Source: Hyphomicrobiales bacterium
Lineage (GTDB): Bacteria > Pseudomonadota > Alphaproteobacteria > Rhizobiales > Aestuariivirgaceae
Direction of reading: 5' to 3'
NCBI GenBank assembly: GCA_013002595.1
Contig: JABDJG010000121.1
Location: forward strand, 1 to 6,264
DNA: 6,264 nt
Shown here: positions 5,986 through 6,264 of the stretch, one piece after another
Position numbering within the stretch: position 1 is the stretch's first letter
How the letters are laid out: every line of letters begins with the position of its first letter
Notes under the pieces: model-generated
Database searches by the model: none
Seen by the model: only the letters and a program-made list of their open reading frames with translations
Told to the model about the DNA's origin: nothing
Program-made: the position numbers and the translations under genes

Positions 5986-6264
5986 TGTTTTGTAGTGCCG
6001 TAGAATATGTGGCTCAAACGGGCCGTTTCTCGACGTTGCCCCGAAACCAATGGTCTGACAAGGGGCAAATGCCGATGGGACTTCTCATAATGCACAGACT
6101 TCGAGGCGGTCAGACTGGTCACAGCGAGCTTGATCCAAGCCGGATCCACACTTCTGCATCGGATCAAAAATACCCATGAACCCAATGGCAGCTTTCGCAG
6201 GCATAGCTGCCGCGCAGCATGGATGAGATTAATGAGTCCTGAACCAATCGGACCAAACCAGCAC
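5986..6264. other. Upstream region of the sulfotransferase gene, no gene recognised
   Basis: Short frames exist on both strands (for example 5967-6179 plus and 5964-6185 minus), but they lack ribosome sites and any domain pattern. The region should hold the promoter for the sulfotransferase-cyclase unit. I see no convincing sigma-70 element close to the gene. Confidence 0.45.

Noticed and set aside
5964..6185. Minus-strand frame upstream of and overlapping the sulfotransferase start
   Set aside because: It lacks a ribosome site and family pattern, and it covers the clear GAGGAA site of the sulfotransferase.
6210..6264. Possible minus-strand promoter (TTGGTC, 17 bases, ATTAAT) near the right edge
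   Set aside because: It lies about 250 bases from the sulfotransferase start with no supporting feature. Such matches occur by chance in AT-richer spacers.

Overview
The window looks like chromosomal DNA of an alphaproteobacterium, probably from the Rhizobiales. The pointers are GC-rich coding sequence, a class III adenylate cyclase fused to a TolB-like region and TPR-like repeats (a type that group carries in many copies), LysR regulators, and scattered small, partly decayed accessory genes. No rRNA, tRNA, CRISPR array, insertion sequence or replication origin was recognised.

Left part (1-1210): the C-terminal domain of a zeta-class glutathione S-transferase / maleylacetoacetate isomerase runs off the left edge and ends at 386. 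It is followed by a gene-poor stretch with a REP-like palindrome (about 441-481) and the decayed tail of a LysR regulator (about 676-843). A small minus-strand ORF of unknown function (853-1119) may or may not be real.

Middle part (1209-3348): three minus-strand genes lie head to tail: a 79-residue helical small protein (2283-2044), a second small protein whose reading frame is broken by one base (2030-1790), and a GNAT acetyltransferase interrupted by one in-frame amber codon (1793-1209). The spacing (13 bases, then an ATGA overlap) says they were one operon. An intact LysR gene (2431-3348) is transcribed away from them across a 147-base spacer with a dyad, the usual layout of a LysR regulator and its target. 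The broken LysR tail at 676-843 matches the C-terminus of this intact regulator.

Right part (3349-6264): a minus-strand pair, a Sulfotransfer_4-type sulfotransferase (5973-5350) followed 39 bases later by an adenylate cyclase (5310-3514) with all canonical catalytic residues. LysR and the cyclase converge on a spacer that holds a possible stem-loop. The last 290 bases hold no gene that I can support.

The main theme is local erosion: one LysR copy reduced to a tail, and an operon with two separate inactivating lesions beside a regulator that still looks intact. I found no convincing new multi-gene system. The best leads are the decaying LysR-linked small-protein/GNAT operon and the sulfotransferase-cyclase pair.
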